From assembly GCF_032884065.1 (NCBI RefSeq), contig NC_088872.1:11085654-11149653 (forward strand): 64,000 nt of DNA. Reading direction: 5' to 3'. Source of the stretch: Artemia franciscana. Its lineage: Eukaryota > Arthropoda > Branchiopoda > Anostraca > Artemiidae. The notes beneath the pieces were generated by a model. It had not been told where the DNA came from. It did no database searches and saw only the letters and a list, made by a program, of their open reading frames with translations. Positions 1 through 11,333 of the stretch are shown here, in pieces; the stretch's first letter is position 1, and each line of letters opens with the position of its first letter. A program made the translations under genes and the position numbers.

Positions 1-899
1 GGTCCCTAAGCCGTGAATCCAACAATTTAATGACATCATCAGGTTTGCAAATGGGACCCTGGCCTTCATTCCATACCCATGAGAAATGAATGTCAAGACA
101 TCCGCAATCGTGGCTTTTTATCAACATGTCTTGACTATAATAAATTAGAAAGACTATCTCAAACTAACTTTTCTCAGTTATTCTATTTGACCAAAAATAA
201 AACATACCTTGAACCAAGCATTTAGCGACCTCAAAAAAGGAATCAACAAATCTTCGCCACGAAACTAAATTAAATATAACAACGTCTTCACAAGCCAAAG
301 CTCAGAAGCGAAATGTCACAAAAAAAGAGCCGTGATTAGGTATAGTGTTTTGGATGAAATTAAAGCCACAAGCGCACAACAAAACAGGTCTTCTTAACGG
401 CCAATGAATAGCAAGGAGCACCCGCTAAATTGGGATTCGACCTTGGATCCGAGAGGAGGTATTTAAAGTTTTAAGCTTCCTGAAGCGAGAATTTGACAGC
501 ATCAGGCTGTAATTTTTTTTTACAATACTTTAGGGGGTAGAGGGCCAATAAATTGGCCAACTGTTTTTTTTTTCTCCAATCAGTTTGAAACTTACAGTCG
601 CAAGTCCTTACGCAAAGAGGAACCTAATGTGCAAAAAATTCAGGGGCATGCCCTCCCCCAAGAATGCAAGAGACCCGAAAAAGGGCCAAATTTACTCCTG
701 ATTGGCTTGATAATTATATCTTTTAAGTCCTTGTCTGAGGGAACCCTGATCCAAAAAAAAGAAAAAAAAATATTGGTTCCCTTAAGAACAGACCCAACGA
801 AAAGCCACGAAAAGGCCAAAAGATTTCCCCCCAGAAACTTCGGGTGGTCATACAACTTCATGTGAAGGTAATCATAAAACTTGGTAGGGGGTTCATTCC
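1..899. repeat. Left copy of a ~0.9-kb direct duplication
   Basis: This block is repeated almost base for base at 2434-3337, in the same orientation, with scattered substitutions and small indels. It carries the upstream part of a minus-strand LINE 3' fragment at its left edge and then AT-rich non-coding sequence. The short open frames inside are not conserved between the two copies and look like chance frames. The pair is read directly from the sequence; the cause, tandem duplication or two insertions, is inferred. Confidence 0.85.
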
Positions 900-1250
900 T
901 GTCGCCGTCTCCCAAGGGCAAACAACCGCCAGATATGCCAGATTTGCCTCTCACTGGGTCTATCTGTCTTGTTTTTTTGTACAATTATAATGGCTTGATG
1001 CCCGCAACTACTTGCTTTTAATTAAATAATAGTCAAATCACAGAATAGTCATTTACCTGACAATACAACCCCCCCCCTCCTATGGACACATATAACTCCA
1101 ACAATATATTTGTTTGTTGTACTTTATATCGTTTGATCCGTTGCAATACCGGTTACGCTGTATATACTCGAGATACCCAGTTTTGCCCGAGTAGTCAGTG
1201 AATTGTCCGTGACTTTAACCGTATATAGCAGCATAAAATTAGTAATCTAA
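900..1250. repeat. First copy of a ~340-bp repeat
   Basis: The block matches 1440-1777 in the same orientation. Both copies run from a coding-like stretch through a C-rich run to a shared tail ending near AGTAATCTAAAAA. At the start of each copy one plus frame is open and indel-free across about 38 codons, so the repeat may have begun as the end of a coding region. Confidence 0.75.
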
Positions 1251-1274
1251 AAATGTCTTTTCTTTTATTGTAGC

Positions 1275-1556
1275 ATGTTTTCAACTGGAGAGCCGCTATT
1301 CTGCAAATCTACCCCCGTTTCTCTGCTCTATATTGCTGCTCTACCGTTTACCATACCCCGGTCGATACCCAAGTCGTCTACAAGTGGTTTTGGTATTCGA
1401 TCCAATGGAATATTCGATTTATTCAACGATGAAGCTGCTCTGTCGCCGTCTCCCGAGGGTAAACAACCGCCACATATGCCAGATTTGCCTCTTATTCGGA
1501 CTATCTGTCTTGGCTTTTTTTACAATAGCCATGGCTTGATACCTGCAACTACTTGA
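1275..1556 (+). CDS. Unrecognised 93-aa open frame, possible terminal exon or element tail
   Basis: I do not recognise this protein. The frame is preceded at 1259-1274 by a pyrimidine-rich stretch ending in TAG, which looks like a 3' splice site, so it could be a terminal exon rather than start at its own ATG. Its last ~38 codons are repeated upstream at about 907-1020 in the same frame, without indels. Conserved segments include GKQPP, MPDLPL, ICL and PATT at the C-terminus. Two diverged copies keeping one frame suggests past coding. No domain, signal peptide or catalytic motif is evident. It may be the tail of a transposon protein or a chance frame. Confidence 0.25.
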   Translation: MFSTGEPLFCKSTPVSLLYIAALPFTIPRSIPKSSTSGFGIRSNGIFDLFNDEAALSPSPEGKQPPHMPDLPLIRTICLGFFYNSHGLIPATT

Positions 1557-1775
1557 TTTTAATTAAATAATAGTCACACAGCATCATAGTCATTTACCTG
1601 ACAATGCACCCCCCCCCCTATTGACACATATAGCCCTAACAATATATTTGTTTGTTGTGCTTTATATTGTTTGATCCGTTGTAATACCGGTTACGCTACA
1701 TATACTCGAGATACCCAGTTCAGTCTGAGTAGTCAGTGAATTGTCACATATGCGATCAGTAATCAGTAATCTAAA

Positions 1776-1777
<2 letters not shown>
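1440..1777. repeat. Second copy of the ~340-bp repeat
   Basis: Direct repeat of 900-1250. It ends where a (TA)n tract begins, so the tract may have grown from the repeat's 3' end. Confidence 0.75.

Positions 1778-1778
<1 letters not shown>

Positions 1779-1826
<48 letters not shown>
1779..1826. repeat. (TA)n microsatellite
   Basis: Uninterrupted AT dinucleotides of about 48 bp. A 50-bp spacer separates it from a second tract at 1877-1951. Confidence 0.95.
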
Positions 1827-1830
<4 letters not shown>

Positions 1831-1874
1831 ACGTGTATTTAAAACCAGTGGCCATATACACAAAAAAAGAAAAA

Positions 1875-1876
<2 letters not shown>

Positions 1877-1951
<75 letters not shown>
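1877..1951. repeat. (TA)n microsatellite
   Basis: About 75 bp of uninterrupted AT dinucleotides. The tyrosine/isoleucine-rich open frame across this region on the minus strand is only the microsatellite. Confidence 0.95.
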
Positions 1952-1952
<1 letters not shown>

Positions 1953-2049
1953 GTATAAATTGAACAAATCAAATAGTAGCACACAACACTTTGAAATTAT
2001 GATTTCTGTGCCACTAAAACATTGTTTATAAAACCTTCAATCGTGATAA

Positions 2050-2540
2050 TTAGCTCCCTAGAAGAGGTCTTCAAGATACCTGGAGTCGTGGTGCACCCCC
2101 CCCCCCCTTCCCCCAAAAAATATTTCTTAAGTTCTCCAAACTTTGGCGATTACTCATAAAATGTTCCAGGTTATCCTCATACTCCCCACAAAGGGAGCAG
2201 GCACACTTACTTCCTGGGCCATCTGCATTATACAAATCCCAGTGTCTCCTACGCAATGGCACACAATTTCCTCTCACCTGCAGCCAACATTTCATCACCC
2301 TCAAGTAAACTTCAAGTAAAGTAGGTTCCGTCTCAAGTAAAAAACCTCTCCATACACAACTTTAATCTGCTTATAAAAAAAACCCTTAGATTAACTGACT
2401 TCTCAACACCAGTAAACCAAACCTGGATTACCTGGTCCCTAACCCGTGAATCCAACAATTTAATGGAATCATTAGGTTTGCAATTTAATGGAATCACCCT
2501 GGCCTTCATTCCATACCCATGACAAATGAATGTCAAAACA
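2050..2540 (-). pseudogene. LINE reverse-transcriptase C-terminal relic
   Basis: Two minus-strand open stretches, 2536-2333 and 2304-2071, read as the end of a non-LTR retrotransposon polyprotein. The second has a Cys-Ser-Leu-Cys-Gly motif followed nine residues later by Leu-Glu-His-Phe (C36, C39, H48 of that frame). This is the pattern of the zinc-binding C-terminal segment seen in many LINE ORF2 proteins. The N-terminal reverse transcriptase and endonuclease are absent. The far-left block at 1-130 is a duplicate of 2434-2560 and holds the same coding remnant. The clade cannot be set from this piece. It is certainly non-functional. Confidence 0.55.
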
Positions 2541-3337
2541 TCCGCAATCGTGGCTTTTTATCAACATGTCTTGACTATAAAAAATTAGAAAGACTATCTC
2601 AAACTAACTTTTCTCAGTTATTCTATTTGACCAAAAATAAAACATACCTTGAACCAAGCATTTAGCGACCTCAAAAAAGGAATCAACAAATCTTCGCCAC
2701 GAAACTAAATTAAATATAACAACGTCTTCACAAGCCAAAGCTCAGAAGCGAAATGTCACAAAAAAAAGAGCCGTGATTAGGTATAGTGTTTTGGAAGAAA
2801 TTAAAGCCACAAGCGCACTACAAAACAGGTCTTCTGAACGGCCAATGAATGGAAAGGAGCACCCACTAAATGGGGATTCGACCTTGGATCTGAGAGGAGG
2901 TATTTAAAGTTCTAAGCTTCCTGAAGCGAGAATTTGATAGCATCAGGCTGTAATTCTTTTTGTAATATTTTGGGGGGTAGAGGGCCAAGAAATTGGCCAA
3001 CTGTTTTTTTTTTATCTCCAATCAGTTTGAAACTTACAGTCGCAAGTCCTTACGCAAAGAGGAACCTAATGTGCAAAAAATTCAGGGGCATGCCCTCCCC
3101 CAAGAATGCAAGAGACCCGAAAAAGGGCCAAATTTACGCCTGATTGGCTTGACAATTATATCTTTTAAGTCCTTGTCTGAGGGAACCCCGATGCAAAAAA
3201 AAGAAAAAAATATTGGTTCCCTTAAGAACAGACCCAACGACAAGCCACGAAAAGGCCAAAATTTTCCCCCAGGAACTTCGGGTGGTCATACAACTTCATG
3301 TGAAGGTGATCATAAAACTTGGTAGGGGGTTCATTCC
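2434..3337. repeat. Right copy of the ~0.9-kb direct duplication
   Basis: Near-identical to 1-899, in direct orientation, 2.43 kb downstream. The two copies end at the same sequence (TTGGTAGGGGGTTCATTCC). Confidence 0.85.
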
Positions 3338-4740
3338 ATTTAAAATTGGAGGTTCTAGTTACCATTTTAAGAGCCAAAACTAATTTGCAGGCAACCGGCC
3401 TCCCCTAGTGCCTTTTCTGCTACTTAGTCCAGCCCCCCTACCATGAGTCCCAAGATGCTGGATCTAAATTTTAAGACAGTCAATTTGTTCAGAGGCGTTG
3501 AAAGACCTAATAAGTATAGCTCGTAGGTCAACAAACACCTCAGCTCCAGGGGCAATGGCCCCAATTCTTTAAGTTAGCCACTGTTCACAGATAGTTTTCA
3601 GAGGCAACGCTATAGCGTTGCCTACAGTAAAGGCCATAAGGCTCCAATGTCTTATTATTTATTATTATCTTCTCAGAGGCAATTCACATGGAAGGGGTGG
3701 TCGTGTAATCTTTGGAGGGGGCTCATTCAATTGGAAATCGGGAGTTCCAGTGCCCTTTTAAAGAGTCAAAAGGGATCAGAGAATTACAAGCACCCCACCC
3801 ACACCTTCTTTTTTCCCAAATGTATCTGATCAAGATCTTTAGATAGCCATTTTGCTAAAAAAAAAAATAGTATAACGATCACATAACAAAAACTCCAGGA
3901 TCAACATCCCCCAGAGCCCTGGGGCAGGTGTTGTAGGTTATATCCCGGGGCATATAAGGTTTTTACGGAAGGGGTTGTCGAATAAGCTTTGGAGGAGGCT
4001 CATTTGATTAGAAATTGAGAGTTCTAGTTTCCTTTCAAAGAGTCAAAAGAGATCGGAGGACAACTAGCTCCGCCCCGCATCCTCCTTTCTCCAAATGCAT
4101 CTGATCAAAAATTTGAGATAACCATTTTGTTCAAAACAGTCCAAAATCATATAACGATGCCTACCAGGGATCCAGGGACCCCTCCAAAGCCCTCTTTTTC
4201 CCAAATGCATCCGATCAAAATTTTTAGACAGCCATTTTGTTCAAAATTGTCCAAAGATCCTAAATCAATGCCTCCAGAGCTGACATAATCCCCTTGAGCT
4301 GGGGGTAAGGGTTGTAAGTTGCAACGTTATGGAAGAGTGGTCGTAGAAGCTTTAGAGGAGGCTCATTTGATTGGAAATTGGAAATGCTAGTTTGCTTTTT
4401 AAGAGTCAAAGTAGTTGGAGGGCAACTAGTCCCTCACACCCTCTTTTCCCCAAATACACCAGATCGAAATTCTGAGATAGTCACTTTGTTCGAAATATTC
4501 CAAAGATCATATAACAATGCTTCCAGGGTTAGCATAACTTCCCAGAGCATGGGGGCAAAGGTTGTAAGTTAGACCCCTGTGCACATATGGCTTTTATGGA
4601 AGGTATGGTTGTATAAACTTTGGATGAGGCTCATTTGATTTGAAATTGAAAGTTCTAGTTTCCTTTTAGGAGTCAAAAGTGATTTAATTCACTTTGAGGG
4701 CAACCAACTTTCCCTCCCCTTTTTCCCCCAAATATATCCG
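3325..4740. repeat. Diverged tandem repeat, five units of ~270-390 bp
   Basis: A GGCTCATT...GAAATT...AGTTCTAGT module recurs near 3325, 3712, 3991, 4352 and 4625. Each is followed by a run of AGAGTCAAAA, a C/T-rich stretch, AAATGCATCTGATCAAAA and an ATTTTGTTC box. The same module occurs once in the ~1.6-kb hairpin family (for example 31098-31240, 54447-54590 and 62395-62540), so the array is built from part of that family. No gene is visible. Confidence 0.7.
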
Positions 4741-5300
4741 ATCATTTCAGCTATAATGAAAACTATATATGTTTTGAACAGCCTTGGAAAGAACTATTAA
4801 AATGTCTGAATATTCGATAAATAATTATATTAATTGCTGAAAGCTCATCCGTTCAAAATTTTATTTCACTATAATTTTTATTCTTATTTACAGTGAAGTA
4901 ATAAAAAAAATAATATATTTATGATATAATTCATTTTCAGTAAAGCACCAATGACATAGTAGGCTTTAGACTTTTACAGTTAGGGAAGGGGACCATAGCC
5001 AAACTCATGTTTGTAATGGTTTGTGTTTGTTTTACGCTTGATTTGCAGATTCAATTTAAGCTTTACTCATCTTAAGCTATATTTATTCATTTACATTATA
5101 TAATGACAATTACAAGCACACAAGCAAACAAGCCACAAGCAATAAATTCATTTTATTTTTATTTTATTAATTAATTAATATTCTATTAAATATTTTCATA
5201 TATTAATGGCACCCTCTAGTTTATTAATGAAATTTCAAAAATTACAAAATGATAAAAACCGTTAGATTATTTTAGGCCACCAGGCTTCTGTTTTTTTGGT
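4741..5300. other. AT-rich intergenic sequence
   Basis: No coding region is seen. A ~180-bp segment near 4770-4950 has diverged direct relatives at about 25560-25740 and 25830-26000, so it is also repeat-derived. Confidence 0.5.
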
Positions 5301-5469
5301 CACTTAAAAAGGGCACTAGAACTTTCCATTTCCGTTAGAATGAGCCCTCTTGCGACATTCTAGGACCACTTGGTCGATACGATGACCCCTGGGGAAAAGA
5401 AAAAAAAACAAAAACAAATAAACACGCACCCGTGATTTGTCTTCTGGCAAAAGATACGAAATTCCACAT

Positions 5470-7440
5470 TTTTATGGCACTTGGTATTAACCAAGTGACA
5501 TATAGCAGTCGCCAATTCTGTCGGTCTGTCTGTCGGTCTGTCTGTCCCGGTTTTGCTACTTTAGGCACTTCCAGGTAAGCTAGGACGATGAAATTTGGCA
5601 AGCGTATCAGGGACCGCACCAGATTCAATTAGAAATAGTCGTTTTCCCGATTTGACCATCTGGGGGGGAGTGGGGGCCCGGTTAATTCGCAAAAAATAGA
5701 AAAAATGAAGTATTTTTAACTTATCAGCGGGTATTTGGATCTTAATGAAATTTCATGTTTGGAATGATATTGTGTCTTAGAGCTCTTATTTTAAATCCCG
5801 ACCGGATCTGATGACATTGGGGGGAGTCGGAGGGGGAAAACCTAAAGTCCCGGTTTTGCTACTTTAGGCACTTCCAGGTAAGCTAGGACGATGAAATTTG
5901 GCAAGCGTATCAGGGACCGGACCAGATTAAATTAGAAATAGTCGTTTTCCCGATTTGACCATCTGGGGGGGGGAGTAGGGGCCGGTTAATTCGGAAAAAT
6001 AGAAAAAATGAAGTATTTTTAACTTATGAGCGGGTGATTGGATCTTAATGAAATTTGATGTTTGGAATGATATTGTGTCTCAGAGCTCTTATTTTAAATC
6101 CCGACTGGGTCTGATGACATTGGGGGGAGTTGGAGGGGGGAAACCTAAAATCTTGGAAAACACTTAGAGTAGAGGGATCGGGATGAAACTTGATGGGAAA
6201 AATAAGCGCAAGTCCTAGATACATGATTGACATAATCGGAACTTATTTGTTCTCTTTGGGGTAGTTGGGGGGGGGAGTAAGTCTTAAAAATTAGAAAAAT
6301 GAGGTATTTTCAACTTGCGAACGGGTGATCGGATCTCAATGAAATTTGATGTTTAGAAGAATATCGTGTCTTAGAGCTCTTATTTTAAATCCCGACCAGA
6401 TCTTGTGATTGGGGCGGGGAGTTGGGAGGGGGAACCTAAAACTTGGAAAACACTTAGAGTGGAGGGATCGGGATGAAACATGGTGGGAAAAATAAACACA
6501 AGTCCTAGATAGATGATTGACATAAACGGAACGGATCCGCTCTCTTTTGGGTAGTTGGGGGGGGGGGGGGTAATTCTGAAAAATTAGAAAAAATGAGGTA
6601 TTTTTAACTTACGAACGGGTGATTGGATCTCCATGAAATTTGATTTTTAGAAGGTTATCGTGGCTCAAAGCTCTTATTTTAAATCCTGACCGGATCTGGT
6701 GACATTGGGGGAAGTTTGGGGTGGGGAGACCTAAAATGATGGGAAACGCTTAGATTGGAGGGATTGGGATGAAACTTGGTTGGAAAAATAAGCAAAAGTC
6801 TTGCATACGTAATTTACATAATTGGAACGGATCCGCTCAATTGCGGGGGGGGGGGGGGGGTAATTCTGAAAAATAAGAAAAATAACGTATTTTTAACTTA
6901 CGAAGGAGTGATCGGATCTTCATGAAACTTCATATTTAGAAGGACCTCGTAACTCTGATATCTTATTTTAAATCTCAACCGGATCAAACGTAATTGGGGG
7001 GGGGGCAGTTGGGGGGACCGGAAATCTTAGAAAATACTTAAAGCGGTGAGATCAGGATGAAACTGGATGGGAAGAATAGAAACCTGTCTAAGATACGTGA
7101 CTGACATAACTGGACCGGATCTGCTCTCTTTGGTGGAATTGGGAGGGGGGAGGTAATTTTGAAAATTGAGGTATTTGTAACTTACGAAAGGGTGACCAGA
7201 TCTTAATGAAATTTGATATTTAGAAGGATCTTGTGCTATAAAGTTTAACTTTAGGTTCTGACCTTCTCACAAGTGCCAAATGAGCTCTTGGCTCTTGGCT
7301 CTTCCGACCTCGTACCATATGAGCTCTCGGCTCTTCCGACCTCGTCCAAATGAGCTCTTGGCTCTTCCGACCTCGTACCATATGAGCTCTCGGCTCTTCC
7401 GACCTCGTCACAAGTGCCATATGAGCTCTTAGCTCTTGTT
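5470..7440 (+). mobile_element. Repeat element made of ~330-bp tandem units (plus orientation)
   Basis: The left end holds the 20-bp palindrome CACTTGGTATTAACCAAGTG at 5478-5497, then a GTCTGTCT repeat. About six diverged units follow. Each carries TTATTTTAAATCCCGACC, a G-rich run, AAACACTTAGAG, GGATGAAACTTG, GGAAAAATAAGC, ACGGATCCGCTC, a second G-rich run and GATCGGATCTCAATGAAATT. The right end is a ~35-bp minisatellite at 7275-7435. The same order of parts occurs inverted at 26025-28345, so this is a dispersed unit and not only a local satellite. No protein is encoded. Confidence 0.65.
7275..7435. repeat. ~35-bp minisatellite at the right end of the 330-bp-unit element
   Basis: About five units built from GAGCTCTTGGCTCTTCCGA and CCTCGT, alternating with CCATATGAGCTCTCGG. 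The same motif, inverted, marks the matching end of the other copy at 26028-26095. An open minus-strand frame of 66 codons here is an artefact of the repeat. Confidence 0.8.
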
Positions 7441-7815
7441 GTAGATAGGAGCTTGAAAATTTTACTACACTGTTCTCTGATACGCCAAATGCGATGGTGT
7501 GATTTTCGTTAAGATTCTGTGACTTTTAGGTGGTGGTTCCCCCTATTTTCTAAAATAAGGCAAATTTTCTCAGGCTCGTAACTTTTGATGACAAAGACTA
7601 AATTTGATGAAATTTGTATATTTAAAATCAGCATGAAAATCTGATTCTTTTGATGTATATTAATAAAATAAGTAATTAATATTTCTATTTAATATTAATA
7701 AACTTCTCTAACTTCTCAACTATCAAAATTCCGTTTTTTAGAGTTTCGTTTACTGTTGAGCCGGGTCGCTCCTTACTACAGTTCGTTACCACGAACTGTT
7801 TGATAATGGTCAAAG
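7437..7815 (-). repeat. Inverted 5' fragment of the ~1.6-kb hairpin family
   Basis: In minus orientation this matches the first ~350 bp of the copies at 30741, 54032 and 61960, including the short palindrome built on CAGTTCGT and ACGAACTG near 7780-7810. Confidence 0.75.
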
Positions 7816-8455
7816 TTTGTGACTTGCAGCCCTGATCCCGGGGACTGTGGGAGAGTAGGTCATCCCCAAAGACATAGTTATTAGGTTTTTTCGATTATGC
7901 TGAACAAAATGGCTATCTCAAAATTTGGATCCGGTGACTTTGGGGAAAAAATTAGGGTGGGAGGGGGCCTAGGTGCCCTCTAAGCTTTTTAGTCACTTAA
8001 AAAGGGCACTAGAACTTTTAATTTCCGTTAGAATGAGCCCTTTAGCAACATTTTAGGACCACTGGGTCGATACGATCACCCCTGAAAAAAACACGCATCC
8101 ATGATGTCTTCTGCCAAAAAATACAAAATTCCAAATTTTTGTAGATAGGAGGTTAAAACTTTTACAGTAGGGTTCTCTGATGCGCTGAATCTGATGGTGT
8201 GATTTTTGTTAAGATTCTATGACTTTCAGGGGGTATTTTTCCCGAATTTCTAAAATAAGGCAAATTTTCTCAGGCTCGTAACTTGACGGGTAAGACTAAT
8301 GTTGATGAAACTTATATATTTAAAATCAGCATTAAAATGTGATCCTTTTGATGTAACTATTGGTACCAAAATTCCGTTTTTTGGAGTTTTGGTTACTATT
8401 GAGCCAGGTCACTCCTTACTACAGTTCATTACCACTAACTGTTTGATTTCTCGTC
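7816..8455 (-). repeat. Further inverted hairpin-family fragment
   Basis: The segment 7820-8130 matches the 'second module' of the family (AAGGGCACTAGAACTTTTAA and flanks) in inverse orientation. 8140-8455 is a second inverted copy of the 5' end, finishing in AACTGTTTGAT. So two incomplete copies lie head to tail in minus orientation. Confidence 0.7.
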
Positions 8456-9540
8456 ATTTTGAGTTTAAATCACTATAGGAATTTATTTCTGCTGATCTTA
8501 AGTTGAACACGGCCTTTACTTTTCTTAGAAAAAAGAAAAAAAGTATGACTTGAAGGAGAGGGTAGAGGTAGATCAAGAGAGAATGTATGCATCCAGATCA
8601 TCAAAATACAATATCTTCAATATCTCAGGAGTGGCATGGGGGATGGAGTTGACACTTTAAAGGTAGTGTAGGAGAAGGAAGGTGAGAGGGACAAAGAGAC
8701 TTCAACTTTAATGCTGGGACAGGGACTGAATTTGTTTTGTCTCCCACATTAACCTAAACGTTTTTGTACTGTAAGCTGCCATAAGACTTAGAATCTATTC
8801 ATAGTTAAGTAGCAATGTAAATCAAAAGACAATATGTTTGTCAGGTTATCTAAATAGCAAATCTTGGGAATGGGTTGGTAGATCAAGTACAAAATTTCAG
8901 GCTTTTTTTTGGGGGGGGGTGTCGTTTAAACCTTTGATGAAAAACAAAAACATAAAAATAATTAAGGAAACAAATAGATCCAGGGGAATTTTCGACCAGT
9001 TGAAAACACTGGCGAGTGGTTGAAAAGACTAAAAAGAAAAAGGTTTTTTTAATAGCTAAAAATCACGCCAGTTTTTTATTATTATTTTTACATTTTTGCA
9101 TCATATGTTATGTATAGCTTATGTGTTCTTAGAATCTATCGTGGCATTTAAACTTCAAATTTAACTTGGGGAAGAGGGTAGAAAAAGGCTAAACATATAT
9201 TGTCTGAAATCTGCCTAATAGTTTAGGCACTTTAAGCCCCTGTTGGACTAGAATCTATTCATGGCAAGGTAGCCATGAAAGTCAAATGACATTTTATTTT
9301 ACCAGGTTTATAAAAATAAGGTAACTGCAGCGTTTCAAGGACAGCTAGGAAGATTAAGTTGAAACTTCCAGGAAGTGATGCAGGGTCAAAACTTTTGATT
9401 TGGGGAAGGGGACAGAGAAACATCTAAAAGCACTTGCCATATCAATGCTATCAAAAACCACATTTTCTGATTCTTGTGTGGAGGGGAGGCTACAATTTTT
9501 GTATCTGACCTATCTTAATGTCCTATCTCATTTAAGACCT
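8456..9540. other. Non-coding, diverged dispersed repeats
   Basis: I see no gene. A motif around AGAATCTATTCATAGTTAAG, followed by AAATCAAAAGACA, recurs near 8790, 9250 and 10612, suggesting an old repeat of a few hundred bases. Confidence 0.4.
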
Positions 9541-9554
9541 ATCTCATTTAAGAG

Positions 9555-10245
9555 AGGAGCTGCAGAAGAATATTACTATGCTCTTACTGCTCAAAGTTAG
9601 ATCTGATGTGCTAGAGGAGGCTAAAGAGTTCAAGTACCTTGGTAGTCTCATTAAATATGATGGAAGCCTTGAGCAGAAAATTACCACATGCACATAAAGC
9701 AAGTTCAATAAACTAAAAAGTATGCAGGGGAATGCAGCAAACTCCCTGAAGTTCAAGCTCCAGCTCTTCAACAGTAATACCCTCTTGATACTAATGTACA
9801 GACACCAATCTTGGGAGGTGACTAAGCAGCTGGAAAAGCAAATCCAGGGCTTGAGAACATCTGTCTTCAGCACATCCTCAGTATCCAGTGGAGTGATATG
9901 ATCACTAATGCCTTATTATGTGAAAAGACAAAGCAGCTGCTTATGATCAATGGAAATACAACTAACCAATGGTGTTATTGGGGCTACCTGGTGCAGATAG
10001 GCATGTGCCACCAACTATTGGCTTTCTCTCAGCATCAGAAGATGCAGGTGACAGAAGGCAACAGAAGATACAGGTGACAGAAGGCAACACTAGGCTGCTG
10101 CCTTGAGAAGGATGCTGTGCTGTTGAGATCATTGTTCAAAGAACTTTGGTCAAAAGCACAAGAGAGGTCATCATAGAAAGGCACCATTGTTGCCTTATGT
10201 GCCAGTTGGCATGAGAAAACCTAAGTAAGTAAGATCTTAATGTTG
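9555..10245 (+). pseudogene. LINE 3' relic (RTE-like C-terminal region)
   Basis: The plus strand reads EFKYLGSLIKYDGSLEQ near 9627-9678, then FNKLKSM and LQLFNSNTLLILMYRHQSWE, with interspersed stops. This order (FKYLGS box, arginine/lysine-rich segment, LFxSxVLxxLLYxxE-like box) is the C-terminal third of LINE reverse transcriptases of the RTE or a related type. The sequence ends in an AAGTAAGTAAG tail near 10222-10235, consistent with the short tandem tails of such elements. A second, better preserved example of a similar protein region lies at 15800-16680. No intact open frame remains. Confidence 0.6.
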
Positions 10246-10261
10246 TTGCACTAGAAGCCCC

Positions 10262-10500
10262 CACGGAAATTTTAAAAAAATTAAAAGCCTTAGCGTTGTC
10301 CCCTCCGCAATCCCTCGCTCTTTACGCTAACGCTTTTAATTGTTTTAAAAAGTAGAATTGTGGCAAAGAGTCAAACTTTAGCGTAAAGAGCGAGGGATTG
10401 CGGAGGGGACAACCCATTTCATATACGGAGTAATTTCTGTTCGTTTTAAGTTGTAATGTCGCTCCTTACTTTCAGTTAAAAAAAACTAGTTTTTTTTATT
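10262..10500. repeat. Foldback hairpin repeat (solo)
   Basis: Arms at 10295-10330 and 10378-10413 are perfect 36-base reverse complements separated by 47 bases. The right flank (CTGTTCGTTTTAAGTTGTAA, then GTCGCTCCTTACTTTCAGTT) is the same 3' sequence that ends the ~1.6-kb family at 32270-32317, 55615-55655 and 63570-63613. This looks like a solo or 5'-truncated 3' hairpin of that family. Confidence 0.8.
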
Positions 10501-11238
10501 TAATTTGTATTACAAATCCGAGATTTGTATTACAGGTAAGAGAATCATTATTCTGGCAGTTTTGCCTAAAAAATTTTCAGACTATTAGCTCAAGTGGAAA
10601 ATTGTTTTTCATAGTGAAGTACTTATGTAAATCAAAAGACAGTATAATCACCCAGACTGTCAAAATAATGTGTCTTTAATATTTTGGCAGGAACTATGGT
10701 GATAAGAGTTAAAACTTTCATAATGTTTTGTATTCCAAAAATGATCTAAGATTTTATCTTATAAAAAAGAAATTATAATCACAGTAATTGTGAAGAAGTA
10801 ACAAGAACTTACAACTACTATAATTGTGAATTATAATCACAGTCTCTACTAAAATATGCAAGCATACAAATGATGAAATCTTCAATGCTCTATGTATAAA
10901 TCACTGAGAAATATAAAGTGAACCATTATAGTTTAAATATTATTTTATTTTAGTCAAAATGAATACTATGGTTGTACCAATAGAAAAAATGCCATGGTTA
11001 TAAAAAACTTTGTATTCTGTCTGATCTATTACAGGTAAGAGAATCACTATTCTGGCAATTTTGCCTAAAAAATATATTTGTTTTTTTTACAAGAAAATAC
11101 TTGTTGATAATTGTGTTTACAATATTGTAGGAAGAAATACTTATTACTCTAGTTGGTGAGGGACAGGACAGGTCAAGGAATCAATTTACATAATTAGTAG
11201 CAATTTAGTGAGGTAAAAATGAAATTCAGCATAGGCTT
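10501..11238. other. AT-rich intergenic sequence with a ~48-bp direct repeat
   Basis: A stretch starting ATTACAGGTAAGAGAATCA occurs at about 10528 and again at about 11030, continuing to TTTTGCCTAAAAAAT. Nothing coding is seen between them. Confidence 0.5.
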
Positions 11239-11333
11239 TGTAGTATTTTTATATTACGTTGTATGGAAGTTTCATGTTATGTTTTTTTGTAGGTAGCCTG
11301 GGTCAATAAACCTATTCAATAGACGACATTACA
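11239..11333 (+). repeat. 5' LTR (95 bp) of the Ty3/mag-like element
   Basis: It matches 15547-15641 with only a few substitutions, and starts TG and ends CA. It contains a CAATAAA box near 11304, a plausible polyadenylation signal. Confidence 0.92.

Noticed and set aside
1763..1984. Minus-strand frame rich in Tyr-Ile repeats.
   Set aside because: It is only the translation of two (TA)n microsatellites.
5335..7420. Short minus frames across the 330-bp-unit element, including a repetitive SEEPRAHM-type frame.
   Set aside because: They come from tandem DNA repeats and are interrupted differently in each unit and in the inverted copy.
9544..9873. 109-codon minus frame.
   Set aside because: It is the shadow of the plus-strand LINE relic at 9555-10245.
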